From positions 1-36,577 of the forward strand of contig JASNJN010000097.1 in NCBI GenBank assembly GCA_030180075.1: DNA of 36,577 nucleotides. Reading direction: 5' to 3'. The notes beneath the pieces were generated by a model that saw nothing but the letters and a program-made list of their open reading frames with translations, did not search any database and was not told the origin of the DNA. The position numbers and the translations under genes are program-made. The stretch comes from Mikrocytos mackini. Lineage: Eukaryota > Endomyxa > Ascetosporea > Mikrocytida > Mikrocytiidae. Within the stretch, counting starts at the first letter, position 1. Every line of letters begins with the position of its first letter. Below, piece after piece: positions 10,111 through 19,588 of this stretch.

Positions 10111-11111
10111 AATAAAAATTGAAATAATGCATATTACTAAAGGAATGGTAGATTGACAATAAAATATGAAATAAATAAGAAAGCTTGATAGCGAAAAGTA
10201 AAAGACAATGATTTCAAATCAGGTGAAACAAGAAACAATGAAATTTATTGAAAGTGGGAACTGGTAAAATAATTATTAAATAGAATAAAGAGAAATCGAT
10301 AATACAATTGTACATTAGTTGTTTTAATTTGAAAATTTTAAAGTGTATAAATCTATATAATTATTTAAATTTTGTAATTAATAAATTTCTTTATTAAACA
10401 AGAAACAGAAATATAAGTCATTGTAGATCATATTGACCTACTTTAAGATATAAATAACAATACTAACAAATATTATGTTTAAAATATTGTATTAATTAAA
10501 TAAATATATCTATTTTCTACAATTCGCAGACAATACCGCCTAATATAATCATTTATAAACTTCTTTACACAATTCAATTTAATCTAAACATGGAAATAGT
10601 ACATTGATCTCCAAATTCCAATATATTCAATGTTGTCTTTATGCTACGGCAAAATGAAGACAAGTATATTATTGGTCTGTTATTTTGTTGATGTTGTTCA
10701 TAAACAACTTAAAGTATGAAGTCTGTAGTTTTAGAAAATTGTCACTATAAATCGTTGGGCTTTCAGTTATATATGCATTCAAAAGCATTCAGCAATTTAT
10801 TGTTATTCTTTCTCGTTTTGTGTAAGTAAAAAACTTCATCATATTGTTTGTTTGCTTTACAATGGAAACTGTGGATGTAAATAGCTCAAAAAAACAATAG
10901 TATAACTTGGAAGAGAGTCCATATCAATAACGGAAATCTTTAGAGAAATTCTTAGTGTGTTTATCTTCTTTGTGCTTCCTGTTGTGTTTAGAATATGGTT
11001 TTATCTTTTCACATTTTTAAAATTTTAAATTTTACTAATCAGCGAATATCTACTTATATTGCACAGCGGATTGCAAAGAAATACAACAAATAAAGTCCAT
11101 TTATATAACTC
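10111..11111. other. MULE interior, no gene seen
   Basis: About 1 kb of AT-rich sequence with no recognised gene, RNA or repeat family. Confidence 0.5.
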
Positions 11112-11333
11112 ATGGCCAAACAAACAACGCGTTTTGAATTCTCGGAAGCTGTAATAGCAACTTACGAAGAAACTCTACTTAAGCTACCAAGCAAACAATT
11201 ACACAATAAGTCTAGACATATAAACTTCGGTTCCAACGGAAAATATATAAGCTGTTACATAAAAGAAATAATATTCGAAACAGATATAATGGGTTTACGA
11301 GGCTATGCACAAGGGTTTTCACAAGCGATTTGA
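11112..11333 (+). CDS. Small hypothetical ORF inside the inner MULE
   Basis: A 73-codon frame with an ATG start and TGA stop. The composition is ordinary for a protein (no homopolymer stretches) but no domain, membrane segment or signal peptide is visible. It is on the opposite strand to the transposase and about 380 bp past the transposase gene's 3' end. It could be captured host sequence or chance; I do not recognise it. Confidence 0.25.
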   Translation: MAKQTTRFEFSEAVIATYEETLLKLPSKQLHNKSRHINFGSNGKYISCYIKEIIFETDIMGLRGYAQGFSQAI

Positions 11334-11713
11334 TACTAGCCCGATCTAGAACCATCAAACGATTACAATCTCCACAAAACAAAACTATGACCGCCTGGTT
11401 TGAATAGAATATATAAATCTAGCCATAGTTCTAATAAATTCAAAGTTCTAGACTACAATATATCGAAAAAGAAAGTTCTTCAATGATTGTTCCTACTCCG
11501 TTTCTTTCGGGTGATCACAATTTAACAATACGAATTATGTGGTAATACTGAATATTTTAATATTCCCCGACTTATTAATAAGACATAACATATAAATAAA
11601 CCATCTAAATGTATTGAATAATCAAATGATAATAAATAGATGTGTATAAATAAAAAACAAGGTGGAATTACAATCATGTAGTTAATAAGTATATATAGAG
11701 GATTACCAATATT

Positions 11714-14177
11714 TTATTTTATTGTTTTGCGCGTCTTATACAACCTTTGTTTCTGGGATTTGTAACTAACTCTGTTATCAATTTTTTCAAATCCTTTTGG
11801 CGTATTGGTATTATCTTCATGTAAATGCAATGCCACGTCTAGTAAGGAATTGATTTTGTTAATAAATGTGATAGATTTAGTATTTTTAATCTTTTCTTTT
11901 AATTTCTTTGTCTTTTTAATGAGCTTCTTTGATTTTAAAGAAATGTATTCTTTGGTAGTTATTATATTTTGCCTTACTTCTTTGTCGCAATGGCTAATTT
12001 CTTCGGATCTATTCGTAACGCCATCAGAGTACGTTTGATTATGTTGTTGTAGCTCATATTCTGACTGGATTTCGAGCGTTGTATTGTGTTTAAATCTCGC
12101 GATTTCTTTGTTGCTCATATTGTTTGCGTTTGTCGTCTGTTCTTCGGGTAATTTATCCAATAAGGTTTTGCCCATTTCCTTGCTTAGGTCTAATGATTCT
12201 AATAAACTAGTGTTAGAACGTTTGTTAAAATCAGAAGAAATTAAAGTGTGTACTTTGTGAATGTGCTTGCATTGCTCCTTCTTAACTACGAAGGAGTAAC
12301 AAGTACATTTGTAGCTATTCTTACAGATATGGCATTCTTTACATAAGAATCTACAATTGTGTGAGCAGTTATAACAAGACCCCTTCTCAATCTTGTATTT
12401 TTTATAGTAGAAAATTCCTTTGCGCTTGTGAAATTTGTTATCTTTTAAGTTAAGAGATTTTTTGTGCTTTTTTAACGAGTTTAATTCCCTATATCCCATA
12501 AACTCTTGATTCTTAGATATATTATTGAGATGGTAAACCAAAGAGCGTTGACTATCATAATTGATTAACATTGTAAGGAGGTAGTCAAGCCGGTTTCTTG
12601 AGATTTTATCCAAAAATTCATTCTTAAAGGCCCCATGAAAGCTTTCTAGGAACATATTGTTGTTAAGTTCCGATTCAACTCTAAATGGGGCCGCCCACCT
12701 TTCTACGCAACTGTCATACGTTGAAACAAAATATGCATGTAGTGACTCGTTATTATACTCCATTGATCTTAAAATGTGTCATATTTTTTTTTAAATTTCT
12801 TTATATCATAGGTTTTAATCATATTTTCAAAACTCCTTGTAATAGTCTTCCTAGTATCCTTATCATGAATTCGTGACATTATATTTCTCCGCACAGCGCG
12901 TTTAAAGTGCCAGTTGCAATATAACCACTGCAACTTAGTAGGGAAAACGGTTTTCCAACTATTTACATACACGTGTGACAAATCTGTTATCAATGTTCTG
13001 ATTGTTGTCGGTAACAAATTTTTGTCTTTAAACTTCTTTAGAACATACGAAATCGTTTGTTCGGATTCCGAATCAGTGATTATTGTTAATATGGGTAGAA
13101 ATCTCTGATTGTGAGTAAGGACCGCGAATGTAGATAGATAGTAACCATATCTATTCGTTCCATGTGTAGCATCTGCCATCAAAAACAATGGAGACTCTGA
13201 TTGTAAAGCTTCAAACTGGCTGGTGGTTTGATAAGCCAATATAAAATTTTTTGTAACTTTGTGAGAAAGGGGATCGGCTTCATTCTTCCTCTTCATAATA
13301 TAATGGGATATTGTTCCATCATTTAATTTCATCTCAAGATACTCCTTTGAATTTAAAAGTCGTCATTGCCTGCTCCAAAATTCTTTCGATATTCAAATTT
13401 TAATGATCTAAGATAATTTTTAGTAATAGTGTTCAATTTGGTCAAGTTTTTTATACACACATTTTTCGTTATATTCCTATATATCTTTTTAATAGGAATG
13501 TCGTCTTTGATTTTATTGTATAATTCGGATTTTTGTTTTTTTGATATTTTAGCTTTATAAATATTTGGTAAATGATTGTGCTGGGTTTGGAATGTAATCT
13601 GTATCTCTTTATTATTATCAACATATTTGATAAAACAAGAGCAATCCGAATGTTCTTTTAGCTGATTACTTATATAATAGTCCACAACACCGGTTTTGCC
13701 CCGTTTATAGCCTGTTGATTTGGTGAAACTGTATTGGCCATCATGAATAATTCCGTCTAAATATTCGCTGGCCTTGTGTATATCATCAAAAGTTTCATAA
13801 TTAAATGTCATATAATCTTTGTGTTTTTTTAGTATATGGTTTATAAGACAAAGTCTTTTCTTTGATTTGTAATCACAATGTGAGCAAATGAATAGTATTT
13901 TGTTGATTCTATGTGCAGATGACTTGTGGTTACGGAGAGATTGTTCGGAACTGTACTTTTTAGGGCATTGTGGGCATTCGTAGGACTTAATACGTTTGAT
14001 GACTTTTGGTTTGCCGGATTTAGCGACTTTGTTCCGCGCATGAGCTACATTGTAATCCGAATCGCAATTGTTGGTTTTGGGATATATGAACTTAGAATAA
14101 ATATCTTCATCAGGTTCATAGTCTTCATCGATAAACCCATCGGTGTACGAATATTCGGAGTGTTCAGGGGGAGTCAT
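11714..14177 (-). pseudogene. Inner MULE transposase (C2H2 fingers, DDE core, SWIM finger), two frame breaks
   Basis: Three consecutive minus-strand frames make one transposase of about 810 residues. Frame 1 (14177-13353) has an acidic N-terminus, two C2H2 fingers (C68/C71/H84/H89 and C98/C101/H114/H119) and a CSC...HNH zinc motif like WRKY-GCM1 domains. Frame 2 (13332-12769) has catalytic Asp in LMADATHGTN (54), Asp in LITDLSH (117) and the CNWH motif (139-142). Frame 3 (12763-11714) has the catalytic Glu in MFLESFHG (40) and a SWIM-type CTC...CKHIH finger (153-168). Both junctions are -1 changes at ACTTTTAA and CATTTTAA, where open reading continues. The ATG lies in the right TIR, with AAATTTT about 30 bases upstream. 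All catalytic residues survive, so one or both breaks could be base-calling errors. Confidence 0.88.
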
Positions 14178-14376
14178 AGTTGAAGCTTTCTGTGAGTTGT
14201 AATTTTAAAATTTGAAAAAAAAATTTCACAATAAAACGAATTTATGCTTTAATGACAATATATAATTAAAAAAATAAATAATAAATGTGTTTATATTAAG
14301 TAATATTAGCAGAAAAATATTTTATAGAGTAAAAAAAATAGAATGAAAAAGTTATTTCCTAAAAATTATGATGTGT
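14161..14376 (-). repeat. Right TIR of the inner MULE (216 bp)
   Basis: Inverted partner of 7619-7835. It contains the transposase leader and ATG (14175-14177). Confidence 0.93.
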
Positions 14377-14385
14377 TATTTGTTT
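14377..14385. repeat. 9-bp target-site duplication TATTTGTTT (right copy)
   Basis: Identical to 7610-7618; it marks the right border of the inner MULE. Confidence 0.92.
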
Positions 14386-15474
14386 GTCCCGAAAGTGCTA
14401 TCGGCCATTATAGTGTTGTTTCCATATTTTGCAAGTTTGGAAAGCTGAAATGGTGTCGTAAAGCAGAAAATAAAATCTTTGTTGGCTTCATCTGGTAGTT
14501 TCTTGTAAATTTCTATTCCTTTTTATTTTCTAAATTGTAGCTATTTAAAGCAACGAAGCTTGACAAGTCTGATTCTCCGGGTACGAATGAGCAATATCTA
14601 TTTTTCAGTGAACGAATGTAGTCTTTTGTAATATAATATTCTCTGCAATCAGGCGATGGGTATTCTTTATTCAAGCGTCTATATATTTCTGAAATTTTAA
14701 TCTTTTCTTTTAACTTGGCTATAATCCATAGTTTGACATCTTGTTTTAATTTTAGAATCTCATAATTGATCTCGTGGTTATGAAAGAAACAATATCTTAT
14801 ATAAACCCCTTTTCTGTATTTCTTTATTTTGACAAACGAAACGCAATTTACATAACTGTTTTTTGATTTGAAATTGCACTTATAGTTGGAAATGGTTGCA
14901 ATATCAGCTTGTATGTCTCCTTTATCCGAAACCATGGTATGAGAATCTAATTCAATATACGTGTTCAGCCACTCTAGGAAAGCATTGTAGTCGAATAGTG
15001 TGGTTTGGTGACATTTGCTGTTTGCATTATGAAATTTTCCGATGTGTCTAATAGTTGCTTCTTTGCCTTTATCTTTAAATCCACAATAATTACAGTTGTA
15101 TGTTTTGACAGTATTATAGATATGTGTAGGGTCAGCACCGTGTAGAGGACTTGGCGTAGTACATGTTATCTCCCCTGGTCGTCTTTCGGTAGGCGTTGTA
15201 GTAGCGATTCTTGTTTCATTGTGATCGTCAGGAATAGGGCGTGCTATATGTGGCTGTTTGTTGTCTTTGATGCCGATGTCTATATTTTCCGCGGATTGGG
15301 GGTATTGAGTATGGTCTGCCAATTTGTTGCCATTTCTACATTCCCCTTCAAGTGATAGTTCCGATTCTTCGTTTCCTCCAAGCAGTTGCCCATTATAGTT
15401 AGTATGAACCTTTTTCAAATGTATATTAAGTCCACGCTTATTTTAAACGTGTCACCACACTCACAGACAACCAT
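14386..15474 (-). pseudogene. Outer MULE transposase, 5' half
   Basis: The ATG at 15474 opens half a C2H2 finger (MVVCECGDTFKISV). The finger is completed in the -1 frame, which runs 15418-14513. That frame has a polar linker, a CNYCGFKD...HIGKFH finger, and a region with YCFFHNHEI and ITKDYIRSLKNRYC, equivalent to the HNH zinc motif and helix of the inner transposase. At an A5 run (AATAAAAAGG) a further -1 change leads to KKLPDEANKDFIFCF, then the first catalytic Asp in MADSTFGTN, where the inner MULE interrupts. The rest is at 6170-7609. About 155 codons lie inside the right TIR. Confidence 0.82.
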
Positions 15475-15664
15475 TTACTTAAGAATAAAAACAAAACAAA
15501 ATTTAAAATTTAGAAATGTAAAAACCCAAAATCAAAGTTTACAAACCTTACAATAACAAAACAAAAAAGTTGCAATTAGTAATGATGCGTATAACAAACT
15601 ACTGTTAAAATAATGTAATTTTATAAGTTCTAGAAAATAATATCAAGGCAGATTGTTTCGAAAA
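14952..15664 (-). repeat. Right TIR of the outer MULE (about 713 bp)
   Basis: Inverted partner of 5022-5733, ending GTTTCGAAAA at 15664. The first bases outside (GTGTTTTTT) do not match the left flank, so no target duplication is evident. Confidence 0.88.
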
Positions 15665-15790
15665 GTGTTTTTTAGTGATATTAAAGAGGCATAATCTTAT
15701 TAAAATACTTTTAAGAGGGACAAATATATTTTGTTTTTTATAAGGTTAAAGACATTCGGATTGATGATTTGTAGTTATCTCGGGATGATA

Positions 15791-16150
15791 GTGGAGATTG
15801 GACATTTGCAAAATGTACGAATATTTGAAGCATGATTTTCAAAGGACACGAATATTTGAATAATCTTCGGAATTTTCAAATGTTTTAATATACTGAAAAT
15901 TTCAAAATAAATTTACTTCAAATATCTATTTCGTCATTCTGGTTTTAAAATCTAAATTTAGCGCATTTTTTATTCAATTCCAAAATTTAATTTTTCAAAT
16001 CAAAAAATCGACGAATATTCGAATATTTTTGAAAATTTTCGCAAAATTTTAAACTATTTTAAAAAATATTCGGAAAACGAATACCAAAAATTTTATTTTT
16101 GACGAATATTGAAGTTTTTTAAAACGAATACTCGTATGTCCAATCTCTAC
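15791..16150. mobile_element. Inverted-repeat element (probable hAT MITE), 360 bp
   Basis: The ends match as inverted 16-mers: GTGGAGATTGGACATT on the left and the complement of GTAGAGATTGGACATA on the right. The interior is AT-rich with several CGAATATT or TCGAATAT motifs. No 8-bp duplication is seen. Its right border lies directly at the 3' end of the hAT transposase pseudogene, so it either inserted there or belongs to that element. The TAGAGATTGG end resembles hAT termini. Confidence 0.55.
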
Positions 16151-16153
16151 CAA

Positions 16154-17895
16154 TAACACATCTATATCGGGCTTTTCCTTACTTAGTGCCGCAACAAGCG
16201 TGTCTTCTGGATCTATCATATTCCTGGTTTTACTTTATATCTGCAACATGTAGAAAAACTACATTCACATAAATATGTGCTTGCAAAAGGAACCAGGGAT
16301 CGGAGTACAAGGGTTGAGATTTGTGGATATGATGCATAGCTAGCGCACCAGAACTTCTCATACCCCTTTGCTTTAAAGACAGCTTTCAAATGACTATCTG
16401 CGCACAAATCAATGAATTCGTCTTTTAGAATTTGGCATTCAAGAAGGGAAATGTCATAAATATAAGGATTTACTACTAAATCCTTTATTGAGTCTAATGT
16501 ATTGGGAATGTATCTTTGAAGTGAAGAAGACAACAATTGAAGGTGTGAAGTTATATTTCTTTTAAGAGAAGAAGAGACTTCTAATGGTGCCAAATTAGGA
16601 AAGTGTAAAATTTAGACAGGTTTATTTCTTCTAAGCAACAGTTAATTTTGTTAGTCAATGCACGAACTTCATCGCATAATTGAATCATATTTGTGTGTTC
16701 TCCTTGTAAATTTAAATTTGATTTATTCATAATGGAAAATATGTCAGTTAAAAGATAAATTATGAAAAAATTGTGATGTTGTTAATTTTCAATAATTTTT
16801 TGTGCTGTTCTGATTTTATTGATTCAAATTCGTTTTTGAATATTTTAATATTGGATCATATAATTCTGGAAATTTATGAAGCATATTACCATGGCCTAAC
16901 CACCTTACCCGCGTATAAAATATATATATATAACATGTTCTTTGTCCAAATCTTTACAAATTTCATCAAAAATTCATGAATTTTCCGGGCTCTTCTTTAT
17001 TGTAGTTATACATTCAATTATTCAATTGATGTCTTCGTTGAAAATTTTCGGTAAACTTTTTGTAGCAAATGCAACACGGTGTATTATGCAATGATTAAAG
17101 GTGCAAAATGGGGATTTTTTAAAACAAAAGATTCTAAACCTGATTTGTGTCCGATCATTGCAGGTCCACCGTCTGTACACAAACCAACTAAATTTTTCCA
17201 TTCTAAATTATGTTTTTTGGTAAATTTTCTATTATTCTAAAATATCTTCACTTTTTTGACGTTTCTATTTCTACCATTTTAAATATATTTTCTTTAAAAC
17301 CTCGGTTGTCTGCCCACCTAATAAAAATTGATAATTGTGAGGAATTTGCTACATCTGTAGATTCGTCGAGTTGTAAGCTAAAAAACCATTTAAAGCATAA
17401 TTGTTAATAGTATCTATGATCTTTGAAATAATTTGTTTTGACATTTTTTGAATTCGTGATTTAATTGTATTAGAAGAAATTGCTAATTTATTTCGAAGCT
17501 CTTTTTTGGTTCAAAGTATTTCATTGTTTTTTCAAGAATAGGCTGAATTAAAGTGTTGACGATTGTATATGGAGCTTTATTTTCCCCAATCATGTAAGAA
17601 ATTTCATAGGATGTTTTTTGTATGTCATAGAAATATTGTCTTTATGCTTTGCATGGTTTGTAAGTTTATTTTTAATAAAGAGTTTTTCGTGTCTTTGATA
17701 GTAATCCTTTGGTTTCTTGGTGTGGCCTTTATGTTTTTTCTCCATATGTCTAAGCATCTTATTTGGCCTTAAATAGTGATTGCTGAACCTTTCATCACCA
17801 AATAGGCACTGTGGCCGGTATGTTACCTTCTCTTGATTGTTAGTAAAATCTAGAAGCAGGTATTCTTTAAGATATTTGTTAACAGTTCGAGGCAT
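16154..17895 (-). pseudogene. hAT transposase pseudogene (SCAND3/ZBED5-like)
   Basis: Minus-strand fragments in the order expected of an animal-type hAT transposase. 17895-17590 gives a BED-like N-terminus (YLKEYLLLDF, then LRPNKMLRHMEKKH) in which the second zinc Cys has been lost. Around 17400-17330 is LDESTDVANSSQLSIF with the conserved Asp. Around 17200-17150 is LCTDGGPAMIGHKSG with the second conserved Asp. 16593-16216 encodes the C-terminal dimerisation region, including KFWCASYASYPQ and FASTYLCECSFS. About 16210-16154 gives ALSKEKPDIDVLL. Stops and frame changes separate them, so no functional enzyme can be made. This type is best known from animal genomes, which raises transfer from a host. 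Confidence 0.8.
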
Positions 17896-18244
17896 TTAAG
17901 ATTAAAATTTTTAAAATATCAGATTTAGGTAATGTTTCAGATTTTTGATTTTAATATATTGTTTTACAAGAATCCAGAATAATAAATCTAAATTTCGCGT
18001 TGGAAAATAAAATAACTGCAAAATAACCATTATTTATAGATTTACGTATCGAAATATTCGTTTATATTTTCACTATTTTAGGGTCCGGGCCTCCTATACA
18101 TGTCGTTCCTTTCGTTTTTTTATCCCTGCTCTTACAGATGTTCTTAATGATATTATTTCAAGGGAGTATGGCAATTAGGCGAAATAACGTATATTTAATA
18201 TAAATAATCTAGTTGAAGACAATATTAAAAAAGGGAAAACAAAT
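17896..18244. other. AT-rich spacer, no gene seen
   Basis: Leader side of the hAT pseudogene. A GC-richer patch, TAGGGTCCGGGCCTCC, near 18080 could be a degenerate hAT terminus, but no inverted copy was found at the other side. Confidence 0.4.
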
Positions 18245-18252
18245 CCATGGAA

Positions 18253-18410
18253 TAGAGTTCCCAATTCCCGGGAACTGGACTTTTTATATCAAAATTTTTC
18301 GAAAATTTTCGAGAATTTCGAGAATTTTTTCTCATTTCCCGGGAAATATGGCCAAAAATCCGTTTCTCGATTCTCGATAAATTTTAGGTTCGAGGAATTT
18401 GGGAACTCTA
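18253..18410. mobile_element. hAT MITE, 158 bp
   Basis: The ends read TAGAGTTCCCAA-TTCC inward on both sides. An exact 8-bp duplication CCATGGAA flanks them (18245-18252 and 18411-18418). The interior is rich in TTTTCGA, CGAGAATT and TTCCCGGG segments that can fold. It is non-coding. Confidence 0.9.
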
Positions 18411-18673
18411 CCATGGAATCAATTTCAGTCAGGACATTTGGTGTAGAATAATTTTGCTATAATGATGCACATATTCGGGGAACGGTAATACGGACTAACT
18501 AAATTCGCAGAATTCATAGAAAACTATGAATAAGAATCGTGATAACATATGTTATGGGAAGGAGAGCTTTCATAATAGGGCATTACGAGTTATTTCCAAA
18601 TACTCCGCACAAAGTCTCATTAACCTTTTAAAGAGTTCCTGTAAACATCAGATAACCTCCTGGCAAACAAACC

Positions 18674-19087
18674 GGCACCATTCTTCACAGCCACAAAAAG
18701 TGCCCACAGCCACAAAAAATGACGACAGCCACAAATTTTTTTTCAAAATCACAAAAATCTGATTAATCGAAACAAAATTAATTTTAAATTATAGATAAAT
18801 ACATGAGAGATATTATATAGAAAATATGTAATATAGATAGGATAGTTTATGATCAAATACAAATTTATTCAAATTCTAAAATAATGTTAATATCGATTTA
18901 TGAAACGATAATAACAATATCTTGGTAAAAAATAATTTATTCTAAATACCAAAATTAACTTTCCTAGATACATTAATTTTTTTCGAAAAATAAATAAAAA
19001 ATTAGAATTATTGATAGTGAAACATTTTTGTGGCTGTGGGCATTTTTTGTGGCTGTGCGCACTTTTGTGGCTGTGGGCACTCGTGCC
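18674..19087. mobile_element. MULE-type MITE with CACAGCCACAAAA iterons, 414 bp
   Basis: An exact 9-bp duplication AAACAAACC flanks the element (18665-18673 and 19088-19096), the length used by Mutator-like transposons. Both ends begin GGCAC and, seven bases on, each carries three spaced CACAGCCACAAA-type repeats (left 18686-18735, right 19023-19075), inverted relative to each other. The centre is AT-rich and non-coding. The flanking DNA has short open frames but no gene I recognise. Confidence 0.85.
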
Positions 19088-19096
19088 AAACAAACC

Positions 19097-19588
19097 AGAT
19101 GCGTGTCCAAACGATCAACCATCTCATTGGATAAATTCAAAATGTGAGGTTGAAAGGGTCATTGGTGATATACATCTGACTAATGGGATCGGCCGGATCG
19201 TATTGTGATGAAACAGCAGATGAGAAATATTATTTTATTAATTAGTTGCTTTATCTTATAAAAAAGTTATGGAAACATTAAGACATAAAATCATCTAATT
19301 GAAGATAAAATGATTCTTGCAATAAAAAAAAATTATTTTTATTTTAAAATCTATATTTCCTGCCAAAATTATCACTTAAATATAGAACATTTCAATTATT
19401 CGAAAATGTCAATTTGTCTCTAATTTTTTAGAAGATTTGGAATATCTTTTACTTATTTTATTCTTGCCCATTTTAGTACAAAATATATTTTCGAAGAAAT
19501 TAATTATTTTGCAAAACTATATTCATGTGTTAGCCGAAAAACTAAAAAGTAGTCAATTTTCATTTTTATCCTAGCTTTAGTTATTTAG
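19097..19588. other. Spacer, no gene seen
   Basis: The first 110 bases are less AT-rich and can be read as a short peptide (CEVERVIGDIHLTNG), but no family is recognised. The rest is AT-rich 3' flank of the gene ending at 19589. Confidence 0.4.

Larger units (their letters stand above)
7619..14376. mobile_element. Inner MULE, 6758 bp, inserted in the outer transposase gene
   Basis: Both ends read inward as ACACATCATAATTTTTAGG, with TIRs at 7619-7835 and 14161-14376 and a perfect 9-bp target duplication outside. The transposase gene (11714-14177, minus strand) sits against the right TIR. About 3.9 kb on the left half is almost without genes and includes a 1.7-kb hAT-like insertion (8392-10102). 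Near-identical TIRs and a perfect duplication suggest a fairly recent insertion. Confidence 0.93.
5022..15664. mobile_element. Outer Mutator-like element (MULE), interrupted
   Basis: Long inverted repeats (5022-5733 and 14952-15664) bracket a MULE transposase gene on the minus strand. Its 5' half lies at 14386-15474 and its 3' half at 6170-7609. The gap is an independent MULE at 7619-14376 flanked by a perfect 9-bp duplication; removing it and one duplication restores continuous reading through the DDE core (TFGTNKYNYI across the junction). Without the insert the element is about 3.9 kb. No clear target duplication was found at the outer ends, so its limits are uncertain by tens of bases. Confidence 0.85.

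Noticed and set aside
12766-13345. Interpretation of the two transposase breaks as introns
   Set aside because: The gaps are about 6-20 bases with no GT-AG pair; open reading continues through a one-base frame change instead.
18673-18740. CRISPR-like short repeats
   Set aside because: Three repeats per arm with short AT spacers, mirrored in the other arm and bounded by a transposition duplication; this is a MITE in eukaryotic DNA, not a CRISPR array.
18887-19208. Short open frames rich in His-Ser-Lys or Trp-Leu-Cys repeats
   Set aside because: They translate the CACAGCCACAAA iterons of the MITE; the repetition is of DNA, not of a protein.
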